A stretch of DNA of 10,431 bases from Mucilaginibacter sp. Its GTDB lineage: Bacteria > Bacteroidota > Bacteroidia > Sphingobacteriales > Sphingobacteriaceae. The stretch is from NCBI GenBank assembly GCA_025934475.1, contig JAICXZ010000049.1:1-10431 (forward strand), given 5' to 3'. The position numbers and the translations under genes are program-made. The notes below the pieces were generated by a model. The model did no database searches and was not told the DNA's origin. It worked only from the letters and a program-made list of their open reading frames with translations. Shown here one piece after another: positions 1-7,577 of the stretch (the first letter of the stretch is position 1; every line of letters starts with the position of its first letter).

Positions 1-2690
1 ACAGCCTGCAACTCTTCCGACTGCGATTGCAGTTCCTCATTCATCGACTGCAGGTTTTCAGATTGTTCCTGCAATACGTCGGCCTGGTGCGTAATAGTTG
101 CTGTGCGTTCTTTTACCTGGCGCTCCAGTTTAGCTTTTTGCTGCATGATAGCGTGCACACGGTAGCGATAAACACCATAGATGCTACCCACAATAAATAA
201 CGCGGCAAGCGACTCGAACCACCAGGTTAGCCAGAATGGCGGCACAATGGTTACCTTAAGACTCAATATTCTGGGCGACCACTTACCTTCGCCGTTTTGG
301 CTCTTTACCTTAAAGGTATAATCGCCCGGCGGAATGTTAGTGTATACGGCGGTATTCTTGTCGTCAACGTAATTCCAGCTCTTATCGAAGCCTTCGAGTA
401 TATAGGCATATTTCTTTTTGTTGGGCGATGCAAAATCAAGGGATGCATATTCAAATGACAGCACCGATTGATCATGCGACAACCGGATAGATTTAGTTTC
501 GGAAATGTCTTCTTTCAATGGTGACGGATCATCTTCGCCCCTGGAAGCCGTTACGTCTTTGTTAAATAACTGGAACCTGGTAAGCACCAGCGTCGGGTCA
601 TATGGATTTTCTGCAACCTGATCGGGGAAGAATGAGTTGAAGCCATTAACGCCTCCAAAGTAAAATGCCCCGGTGCGACTTTTTAAAGCACAATGTTGTT
701 TGAACTCATCAGCCTGCAAACCATTTTCTGTAGTGAAATTCCTGAACTTCTTTGTTGCCGGATCAAACATCGACATCCCATTATTGGTACCTATCCACAT
801 GTGGCCCTTATCGTCCTCCATGACCGACTCGGTGTAATCATTCGGAAGGCCGTCCTGTTTCTTGTAAACGATAAAATGATGAGTGCCCGGATCAAAAATA
901 TTTAAACCACCAAGCGTACAAACCCATAGCCGGCCCATATGATCCTGATACACATCGAGCGCGTTGTTATTGCTGATACTATTCTTGTTGTCGTCGTGTT
1001 TATAACTGGTACAGGTATAAGTTTTCGTATCAAAAAAGCACAAACCGGCATCATCAGTAGCCATCCACAGATTTCCGTTTTTATCGGCTATCATGGCATT
1101 GATCCGGTTGCAACCCAGGCTTTTGGGGTTAGACGGATCATTTTTAAAAGCAGTGAAGGTATTTGTTTTGGGATCGTAAAGATCTAAACCATCGCCAAAA
1201 GTACCGAGCCATATTCTTTTATCGGGAATTTGAACCACAGCATATACGTTATCTCCGCTCAGGCTTTTGGGATTTGCCGGGTCATGTTTAAACGTTTTGA
1301 ATATACGTGTTTTGGGATCCATCACACTTACGCCATTGGCCCAGGTGCCTATCCACAAATTTTTCTGATCATCCTGGCTAATGTTAAGGATGTTATCTCC
1401 TGAAATGCTCTTTTTATCGGCTTCGCTATGTTTAAATGTTGTAAAGGTTCCTTTTTTTAGATTGAACAGATCCATCCCACCACCATCAGTGCCGATCCAG
1501 ATATTATAGTTATCGTCCTCGAACATGGTAAGAACCAGGTTATTGGAGAGACTGATAGGCAAAGAGTTATGGGTATAGTGCGCAAATTCCGCCGAATTTT
1601 TCTTGTAGAGATCGACTCCGCCGCCATAGGTGCCTATCCACATGTTACCATGTCTGTCTTTCCTGATAATGTCAACCGAATTGCCGCTCAGGCTGGTGTT
1701 ATCTACATCGTCGTGAACATAGCTGAAGAATTGCTCCCAGGCGTCAGAATAAATGCTCAGGCCACCGTTTTCAGTGCCGATCCAAAGATTATGATTGTCA
1801 TCTTCGGCGATACTCTGAACGCTGTTATGAATCAGCGAATTGCTATTCTTCGAATCATGAAAGAAATGCTTAAACGCACCTGTTTTACGATCGAGCAGAT
1901 TTAAGCCGGCTTCCTGGGTACCCACCCAGATATGATTTTCACTATCCTCAAATATTGCAGTAACCTTATCGCCCGACAGTGATGTTTTGATTCTACTATC
2001 GTGTTTGTAGGAGGTAAAATTGCCGGTTTTCGCGTCGTACATGCACAGTCCATCATCAACCGTTCCTATCCACATGTTGTTCTCAGCATCCTTATAGATG
2101 GTCATAACCGAGTTATCGCTGAGACTCTTAGGATTATTTTTATCGTGTGTATAATGACGGAAAATAGCTGTTTTGGGATCAAAAACACTTATACCGTCGT
2201 GCTGGGTACCCACCCATATCCTTCCGTATCCGTCAACAGCGAGCCTGCTTATGAAGTTGCTGGCCAGGCTATTTACATTTTTATTATCGTGCAGGTAGCG
2301 ATGAAAACGGTCGGCTTTTCTATCGTATTTGCACAAACCACTTCCGCCTGTTGATACCCATATGTTGCCGTCTTTATCTTCAACAATATCTTGTATATAG
2401 TTATTGGATACCGTGGTTGTGTCCTTAACATCATTGCGAAACACGCGGAATTTATAGCCGTCATAACGGTTCAAGCCGTCTGCAGTACCAATCCAGATAA
2501 AGCCGCGGCTATCCTGGATGATACAGCTAGGGTCCAGTTCAGACAATCCGTTGGTGGTACTAAGGTGCGTAAAATGCAGTTGCTGGTTTTGGGCAAAAGA
2601 AAAGAAGGGAACGGCTATCAACAGAACAACAAACACACATTTCAGGCCCCTTGGTCCCACAAAGCTCATTAAATTAGCAGATTTAACCAT
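1..2690 (-). CDS. Two-component propeller sensor (hybrid-type), N-terminal part; 3' end beyond window
   Basis: The frame is open from an ATG at 2690 to the left edge: 896 codons with no stop. A signal peptide (hydrophobic core about residues 18-32, likely cleavage near SFA/Q) precedes 14 Reg_prop-type blades at residues 40-690. A Y_Y_Y domain follows (about 750-815, with YAYILEGFD and a PPGDYTF motif), then one membrane helix (about 820-843) and a Gln/Glu-rich coiled coil from about 850 that is still running at the edge. In this family the propellers and Y_Y_Y domain sense ligand in the periplasm, often glycans, and signal to a cytoplasmic histidine kinase, sometimes with receiver and AraC domains. 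Those parts are not visible here, so kinase or hybrid status is inferred. A second in-frame ATG at 2669 (Met8) would give a more compact signal peptide. No clear Shine-Dalgarno precedes either start. No polysaccharide-utilisation genes are visible beside it. Confidence 0.9.
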   Translation of the reverse strand, partial: MVKSANLMSFVGPRGLKCVFVVLLIAVPFFSFAQNQQLHFTHLSTTNGLSELDPSCIIQDSRGFIWIGTADGLNRYDGYKFRVFRNDVKDTTTVSNNYIQDIVEDKDGNIWVSTGGSGLCKYDRKADRFHRYLHDNKNVNSLASNFISRLAVDGYGRIWVGTQHDGISVFDPKTAIFRHYTHDKNNPKSLSDNSVMTIYKDAENNMWIGTVDDGLCMYDAKTGNFTSYKHDSRIKTSLSGDKVTAIFEDSENHIWVGTQEAGLNLLDRKTGAFKHFFHDSKNSNSLIHNSVQSIAEDDNHNLWIGTENGGLSIYSDAWEQFFSYVHDDVDNTSLSGNSVDIIRKDRHGNMWIGTYGGGVDLYKKNSAEFAHYTHNSLPISLSNNLVLTMFEDDNYNIWIGTDGGGMDLFNLKKGTFTTFKHSEADKKSISGDNILNISQDDQKNLWIGTWANGVSVMDPKTRIFKTFKHDPANPKSLSGDNVYAVVQIPDKRIWLGTFGDGLDLYDPKTNTFTAFKNDPSNPKSLGCNRINAMIADKNGNLWMATDDAGLCFFDTKTYTCTSYKHDDNKNSISNNNALDVYQDHMGRLWVCTLGGLNIFDPGTHHFIVYKKQDGLPNDYTESVMEDDKGHMWIGTNNGMSMFDPATKKFRNFTTENGLQADEFKQHCALKSRTGAFYFGGVNGFNSFFPDQVAENPYDPTLVLTRFQLFNKDVTASRGEDDPSPLKEDISETKSIRLSHDQSVLSFEYASLDFASPNKKKYAYILEGFDKSWNYVDDKNTAVYTNIPPGDYTFKVKSQNGEGKWSPRILSLKVTIVPPFWLTWWFESLAALFIVGSIYGVYRYRVHAIMQQKAKLERQVKERTATITHQADVLQEQSENLQSMNEELQSQSEELQA
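621..2573 (-). repeat. Fourteen propeller-blade coding repeats, about 144 bp period
   Basis: Within the sensor gene the blade signature (W[IVL]GT, a few residues, then G[LVM]..[YF]D) recurs with its Trp near residues 66, 111, 159, 207, 255, 303, 351, 398, 446, 494, 542, 589 and 632. A degenerate copy (YFGG) lies near 677. Spacing is nearly constant at 47-48 residues in the middle and shorter in the last blades. Fourteen blades fit two seven-bladed propellers in tandem, the usual arrangement in this family. Blades near residues 171, 458 and 506 share a DPKT...F segment followed by NPKSL, which suggests relatively recent internal amplification. Confidence 0.88.
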
Positions 2691-2854
2691 TGCTTAAATA
2701 AAGTTCTAATAATCAGGGGTTAACAGAATTAGCCGTTATCTATCTTTATACGAAGGCAAACGAAGCAGGGTTATACGGTGTTAATATTTTTTTAACCCGG
2801 ACTAATGTAAAACTGACATTAATAGTCAGCCAAAACCATTAAAATTGCGGAAAG
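2691..2854. promoter_or_regulatory. Divergent intergenic region between sensor and globin genes
   Basis: This 164-bp AT-rich gap must hold the promoters of both divergent genes. GGGTTA occurs at 2717-2722 and 2768-2773, and its reverse complement TAACCC at 2793-2798, so the last two form an inverted repeat with a 19-nt spacer. A second inverted repeat, CTGAC-N7-GTCAG, lies at 2813-2829, close before the globin start. No convincing match to the Bacteroidota promoter consensus was found on either strand. The repeats may be operators or RNA hairpins; no regulator can be named. Confidence 0.4.
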
Positions 2855-3256
2855 ATGAGTGATCGCAAGGACATAGCCGACAAACAGGATATCCACCTGC
2901 TGGTACAGAGTTTCTATCGTAAAGTGATTGACGATGATGTTATCGGCGAAATCTTTAGGGATGTACTTGTTTTTAGGTGGGATACGCATATTCCTATCAT
3001 GGTCAACTTTTGGGAGTCGGTACTTTTAGGCAGTGCCACCTATAAGGGCAATACGATGCGGGTCCACATCGACCTGGATAAAAAACACCGCCTCCAACCG
3101 GAGCATTTTGAGCGCTGGAAAAAGCTTTTCTTCGAAACACTCGATGAGCACTTTGAGGGCAATGTAACCTCAGAAGCAAAGAAAAAAGTGGAGTTGATGG
3201 AGGTGCTGATGCAAACTAAGATCGCCCAAAGCCACAATCCAAATTTTATTCAGTAA
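2855..3256 (+). CDS. Group III truncated haemoglobin
   Basis: A 133-residue cytoplasmic haem protein of the 2-on-2 globin fold, group III (TrHbIII, the Campylobacter Ctb class). By motif alignment from memory with Ctb, the key residues are Tyr21 (B10) in FYRKV, His45 (E7) in WDTHIP, His71 (proximal F8) in MRVHIDL and Trp88 (G8) in ERWKKLF. The strongly conserved NFWESVLLG and YKGN segments lie between E7 and F8. All haem-pocket residues are present and the length is normal, so it should be a functional globin. Members have been linked to oxygen or nitric oxide handling and peroxidase-like chemistry; the exact role here cannot be read from sequence. The start has a purine-rich GGAAAG just upstream. 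It is divergent from the propeller sensor and 118 bp upstream of the large membrane protein, apparently as its own unit. Confidence 0.93.
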   Translation: MSDRKDIADKQDIHLLVQSFYRKVIDDDVIGEIFRDVLVFRWDTHIPIMVNFWESVLLGSATYKGNTMRVHIDLDKKHRLQPEHFERWKKLFFETLDEHFEGNVTSEAKKKVELMEVLMQTKIAQSHNPNFIQ

Positions 3257-3286
3257 TATTTTCAGGTAATACTACTTATCATACTT

Positions 3287-3303
3287 CCGTGAAAACACGG
3301 TTG
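3287..3303 (+). terminator. Weak hairpin after the globin gene, possible terminator
   Basis: CCGTG at 3287-3291 pairs perfectly with CACGG at 3296-3300 around an AAAA loop, followed by TTG and a mixed T-rich stretch, not a clean T tract. It lies 30 bases past the globin stop, where a terminator would be expected. The 5-bp stem and poor tail make it weak; it may only attenuate read-through. Confidence 0.3.
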
Positions 3304-3331
3304 TATGCTATTGTTTATTAAGTTAACTTTA
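3300..3331 (+). promoter_or_regulatory. Candidate Bacteroidota-type promoter for the large membrane protein
   Basis: GTTG at 3300-3303 and TAACTTTA at 3324-3331 are separated by exactly 20 nt. Each differs by one base from the Bacteroidota elements TTTG and TAnnTTTG, and the spacing is within the usual range. Transcription would start near 3336-3339, leaving a leader of about 37 nt before the ATG at 3375. The -33 element overlaps the end of the preceding hairpin, which supports a separate transcription unit from the globin gene. Confidence 0.45.
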
Positions 3332-3374
3332 AGTAAAATACTGATAGACAACTTTTTGACCAATCGCAAGGTTT

Positions 3375-6300
3375 ATGCCAAAGCTATTTAACAGTAAGCA
3401 GGCGGGCATTATTATCACGATAGTAATATTGATATTTCTCGGCGCGAGCTACTTTTTCATTTATGTCCCCGAGAATGAAAAAACCGTACAGGAAAGGCGT
3501 TTCAGAACATTACAGAACATTGACAGCAATATCCATTTTAAGATTGATAACAGTACCTTATTGATCAATAACCTGCTCTACACCAATAAAACGGACAACA
3601 AGGGGCTAAAAATATTTGTCAATAAATACAACGACTCCCTCGAAAAATACTACAAAAATAAAGTCGATTATAAGCTCCTGGCCAGCGAATCGCCCGGGGC
3701 CGGCCATTCAATGGCAAAGCTTACACGGGCCTTTGTTGACTCGCTCGTAGACGACCAGATTGTAGTGGATGCTCCAGACAACCGACTGACTATTTATGTG
3801 AGCTATACTTCCCGGAAAGCCGCCGGCCAGCCAAAAATTGGGATTCAATTTAATATCGACCAGTTTGTAAGGCCGCTATTGCCTGGTGATGTTTTTGATA
3901 ACTATATCGTGTTTGACGATACGGGCAAGATATATGAAACGTTCAGATCCGGACTCAACTACAATATCAGGGATTCGCTGCTGGCAACCAGCAAGGGACT
4001 GAGCGTTCCGGGTTTGCATGATATCAGGATTGGCGGCACAGATTATAAAGTGTTCGCCCAGCCGGTAAACGTGCTTGATCAAAAATGGATAGTTGCCGGC
4101 CTGGTAACCTCAAAAAACTATCAAAAAGAAAAAAATCAGTTGCCGGTATGGATCGTGCTGTTGCTACTAACAGCGGCTATTGGAATAGTTGTTTGCATAC
4201 CATGGGTCAAATTGTATCACATGGGTGGCAAGGATAAACTGACAGTCAGAGACGGCATCGCGACGGTACTGGTCTCAATGATACTGATGTCGCTATTATG
4301 TTTTGTGTTTTTTAAATACAATTTCCGGTTCCTCATCCTCCGGGAAAAACCGCCAACTGACCCAAAGGAGGTATTGGCTAATAATATTGCGACAGCATTT
4401 GAAAACGAGCTTCACAATGCTTATAACGTGCTGAGTTATTGCGATTCCGTTTATGCGAAACGCTATCCCAATATTACGAGCACTTCGCATGATTTAGGCC
4501 GAGATCCGGCCGGAGATTCGATTCTGAAAAACACCGGTTATACAATTGACGTTCACCAGGTTTTTTGGGTGGATATGAATGATGGTCGCGAGATGTACAA
4601 CTGGGCTACCGATGTGAACATCCCCAAAGGCACTGATGTGAGCACACGCGATTATTTTATCAATATCAAAAATGATCATCCCAACCATGCTCAGGGTCGC
4701 GATACTTTTTATGTAAGTCAGAATGTATCCAAAGCCACAGGAGTATTTACCACAGCTATCGCCAAAAAATCTATTGCAAAAAGCACTTTGGTTGGCATGG
4801 CGCTTACCATGCAAAGCATGGATACGGTAGTGCTTCCCGATGGATACCAATTTGCATTAATTGATGAAAACGGACAAGTGCGTTACCATTCACGATCGCA
4901 ATTTAATCTTAATCAAAACCTCAAAGCCGAATTATCGGACAGCAGCGCTTTAATAAGTAGTCTTGAGGCCAAATCAAACAATACTTTTCAAACCGATTAC
5001 TTTGGCAGGCGCTACAACATCAAGATAAGGCCGCTTTCTCATCTGCCCTACTATATCACGATACTTGAGGATCTTGAATACAACGACGCACGCGATATGG
5101 AGGCCTACGCATTTACATTGTCCATGCTGTTGTGTCTGCTTGTTTTTCTCATTGTTGAGGTAAGCATCATTTTCCTGGCGTCATCAAGGCAATCATTTTT
5201 TAAGAAACAATTTTTCGAGACATCATGGATAGGCCCCAGGATCAGCTCGCATGGACAATATAACCTGGCCATTCTTACTAACCTATTCATTATTGGGATG
5301 ATGTCTTTCTATTTCGGCGCCACATTTACTCAAAACGCCGTGCTTATTAAGAGCTCATTCCTGGAGTACATATTTATCATCCTTTTTTCCATCATTCTTA
5401 CTTCGCTGTCGCTTAATGCCCTGTTCTACAGGCGATATAAACTGGAAAACTGCTACAAACACAAGTATAAGCTCCGGGCAATTGCCAGTTCGGCCGCACT
5501 TATTCTATTCATAGATATCGTAGCTGCCAATGCACTCGATCTGAAGAATAAATCAATTTTCGCCTCACATTTCGCCCATTTATTATATTACGAACTCATA
5601 GCTACCAGCTTTTGCCTGGTCGCAGTATATTACTATCCCCGGCTGCAGCCAACGCTAGCTGGATTTAACAAAATATGGCAGATCAACTGGAGTTATACCA
5701 ATAGCTTTGCTATGGTGGCCACTACCCGGCTCATCATTACCAGCGGCATCCCCGTAGCTTTCTTTTTTATGTATTCGTACGATTATGAGCAAAACCTGGA
5801 CAACCGCTACCGGCAATATCATTTCGCCAGAGATTTTGTAACCTCCCAGGATGTGTCAGCGAATACACCGACTAAAGATTTACTACAGAAGGGTTCGGAT
5901 TACACCGCAGGGGTTTATTTTGACGGCGTATCCGTGCAAAATATTGCAGTTCAGGAAAATCCTAAGGCGCTGGACCAGATCAAGCAAAAATACCGGTATC
6001 GTTTTGAGGATTCACTTTCGGCAATGATACTAAGTGCATTTCGTTTTCATATCAACGCCATCGAGACTAAAAACAACCTGATGAATTTTCCTACTATCGG
6101 CGAAGAAACATTTTTCAATAAGCTAACCAGGGAAAAAAGCAACGACAGTATTTCGGCGGTAACCTATTACCGGCTGAATCCCACAAGATATTTAGTGATC
6201 AATTCGAGTAACAACGACTATCAAGCGCCAAACTGGCTTTTGCTGTTCCCGGCAATCCTCATTTTCTATTTTATTATACATCATGTTATCAGGAAGTTGT

Positions 6301-7490
6301 TCGCGCTTAACCTGCCGGTTGAAAAAGGGTGGAAAGAGATTAACGAAGGGTTGCTTACCAACAACGAGTTAAACAAATTGCTTCTGATAGTGGGATCGCC
6401 AGGTTCAGGCAAATTATCAAACCTTAAGGAAACACTTAAAAAACACGTGCTGCTTAGTAATAATGGGCAGCGCCTTGTGTATGACGATCCGCTAAAATCC
6501 AATGTATTCGTCGCGGATATGATCCTCATCCCGGCCGGCTCCTCCGCTTGCGGAAATGATGCCGACGATTCCTTATGGAAGCAATGTGTGGAGGAAGCAT
6601 TGAAAGACAAGTATTCACTGGTGATAATAAATCATCTTGAATACAATATGAAGGATGGTAAAACGAATAATATGAAGCTCGACCTGCTCGAAAAGTTAAT
6701 GACTAATGGGAAGAGCAAAATCATGATCGTTTCTACCGTTCACCCTGTATCGTTCCTCGACTCGTACAACCAACAAATCAAGCAGGCTAACAAGGCAGAG
6801 TCAACAGATGATAAGAGCGCCGACCCGAAACCCGAAAACGAGCTTGAACGATGGATGGTACTGTTCGGGCATTTTCGCATCATTATTGAGCCACTGGAAG
6901 ACACCCATATCCATAGTGAACTGCCGGTAATTAAAGAGACCCAGTATTCGCATTTTCTGAACAAGATGCAAGACATAATCCCACCAAATATTGCAGATAA
7001 AGCCGACAAGATCGGGCCGGAGAGCGATTCGGTGATATTTAAACTACAGCTTACTTCGCAGTATTTTTACACCTACATATGGCAATCGCTTACAATGGAA
7101 GAGAAATTTCTTTTATATGACCTGGCAGAAGACGGCCTGGTTAACTCCTATGATGCTTATAATTTAAGCATCCTGATATCAAAAAAGCTGGTGATCATTT
7201 CCGACGGGACATTAATGCTATTCAATAAGGGTTTCCGGAATTTTATACTAACGGCGATTGGCCAAACCGAAGCCAACCGTATCAAGTCCCACGTAAAAGC
7301 TGATGGCAACTGGGACGGCCTCAAAACTCCACTGATGCTCGTCATGTTGGCCATCCTGGCGTTCCTGTTTGCCTCACAGCAGGAAGCCTATTCACGGATA
7401 ATAACTTATATTACTGCTTTTGGCGCAGGTATACCCGCCATACTCAAAGTATTCTCTTTGTTCGGAAACTCATCGCAAAAGGCTGGATAA
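3375..7490 (+). CDS. Large polytopic membrane protein: two Cache-like regions, degenerate P-loop NTPase-like and winged-helix-like C-terminus
   Basis: The protein has 1371 residues. Read by hydropathy: helix 1 (10-30); extracytoplasmic Cache-like region (32-255); helices 2-3 (257-275, 293-315); second, clearer Cache-type region (316-575) with a VSTRDYF motif and a GYQFALIDENG strand; helices 4-9 (577-602, 631-652, 662-684, 701-720, 732-754, 776-800); extracytoplasmic loop (801-951); helix 10 (953-972); cytoplasmic module (about 1000-1300); helices 11-12 (1319-1335, 1341-1363). Basic loops such as FYRRYK fall on the predicted inside, so the topology is consistent. The cytoplasmic module has a P-loop-like GSPGSGKLS at 1007-1015, a strand LVIINHLE at 1082-1089 in the Walker B position, KIMIVST at 1115-1121 in the sensor-1 position, and a winged-helix-like stretch at about 1235-1295. 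Canonical Ser/Thr after the P-loop Lys and the Walker B acid are replaced. I infer a ligand-sensing, STAND- or AAA-like signalling protein; the function is unknown. No kinase, cyclase or receiver motif was seen. Confidence 0.85.
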   Translation: MPKLFNSKQAGIIITIVILIFLGASYFFIYVPENEKTVQERRFRTLQNIDSNIHFKIDNSTLLINNLLYTNKTDNKGLKIFVNKYNDSLEKYYKNKVDYKLLASESPGAGHSMAKLTRAFVDSLVDDQIVVDAPDNRLTIYVSYTSRKAAGQPKIGIQFNIDQFVRPLLPGDVFDNYIVFDDTGKIYETFRSGLNYNIRDSLLATSKGLSVPGLHDIRIGGTDYKVFAQPVNVLDQKWIVAGLVTSKNYQKEKNQLPVWIVLLLLTAAIGIVVCIPWVKLYHMGGKDKLTVRDGIATVLVSMILMSLLCFVFFKYNFRFLILREKPPTDPKEVLANNIATAFENELHNAYNVLSYCDSVYAKRYPNITSTSHDLGRDPAGDSILKNTGYTIDVHQVFWVDMNDGREMYNWATDVNIPKGTDVSTRDYFINIKNDHPNHAQGRDTFYVSQNVSKATGVFTTAIAKKSIAKSTLVGMALTMQSMDTVVLPDGYQFALIDENGQVRYHSRSQFNLNQNLKAELSDSSALISSLEAKSNNTFQTDYFGRRYNIKIRPLSHLPYYITILEDLEYNDARDMEAYAFTLSMLLCLLVFLIVEVSIIFLASSRQSFFKKQFFETSWIGPRISSHGQYNLAILTNLFIIGMMSFYFGATFTQNAVLIKSSFLEYIFIILFSIILTSLSLNALFYRRYKLENCYKHKYKLRAIASSAALILFIDIVAANALDLKNKSIFASHFAHLLYYELIATSFCLVAVYYYPRLQPTLAGFNKIWQINWSYTNSFAMVATTRLIITSGIPVAFFFMYSYDYEQNLDNRYRQYHFARDFVTSQDVSANTPTKDLLQKGSDYTAGVYFDGVSVQNIAVQENPKALDQIKQKYRYRFEDSLSAMILSAFRFHINAIETKNNLMNFPTIGEETFFNKLTREKSNDSISAVTYYRLNPTRYLVINSSNNDYQAPNWLLLFPAILIFYFIIHHVIRKLFALNLPVEKGWKEINEGLLTNNELNKLLLIVGSPGSGKLSNLKETLKKHVLLSNNGQRLVYDDPLKSNVFVADMILIPAGSSACGNDADDSLWKQCVEEALKDKYSLVIINHLEYNMKDGKTNNMKLDLLEKLMTNGKSKIMIVSTVHPVSFLDSYNQQIKQANKAESTDDKSADPKPENELERWMVLFGHFRIIIEPLEDTHIHSELPVIKETQYSHFLNKMQDIIPPNIADKADKIGPESDSVIFKLQLTSQYFYTYIWQSLTMEEKFLLYDLAEDGLVNSYDAYNLSILISKKLVIISDGTLMLFNKGFRNFILTAIGQTEANRIKSHVKADGNWDGLKTPLMLVMLAILAFLFASQQEAYSRIITYITAFGAGIPAILKVFSLFGNSSQKAG

Positions 7491-7544
7491 ACCGCAACAA
7501 TCCCCGTGAACTGGCTTCTCTATAAGTAATCCGGTTGTTGTTGT

Positions 7545-7577
7545 AAGCCGTCCGCTAGACAGCGAATGGCTTTTTTT
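7545..7577 (+). terminator. Intrinsic terminator of the large membrane protein gene
   Basis: AAGCC at 7545-7549 pairs with GGCTT at 7568-7572, and inside it CGCT at 7553-7556 pairs with AGCG at 7561-7564 around an AGAC loop; the two stems are joined by 3-nt internal loops on each side. A run of seven T follows at 7571-7577. This is a good factor-independent terminator for plus-strand transcription, 55 bases after the stop. On the minus strand no T tract follows the hairpin. The T run overlaps the stop codon of the convergent regulator gene (TAA on the minus strand at 7578-7576). Confidence 0.8.

Noticed and set aside
621..2573. Regular 144-bp periodicity resembling a tandem or CRISPR-like repeat array
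   Set aside because: The period equals one propeller blade (48 codons), the copies are diverged at nucleotide level, and the reading frame is continuous, so it is protein repeat structure.
693..2672. A series of plus-strand open frames of 60-120 codons
   Set aside because: They lie antisense to the propeller sensor gene, whose minus-strand frame is open for 896 codons with 14 recognisable blades. The antisense frames recur because the blade repeats recur; none has a recognisable domain.
2691..2780. Possible TTTG / TAATTCTG promoter for the propeller sensor on the minus strand
   Set aside because: The elements are 25 nt apart, outside the usual 19-21 nt spacing, and the -7 element has a mismatch.
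4494..4850. 118-codon minus-strand open frame
   Set aside because: It is antisense to the second Cache-like region of the large membrane protein and shows no family features.
6281..6610. 109-codon minus-strand open frame
   Set aside because: It is antisense to the NTPase-like module; its Ser/Pro/Leu-rich composition is typical of a shadow frame.
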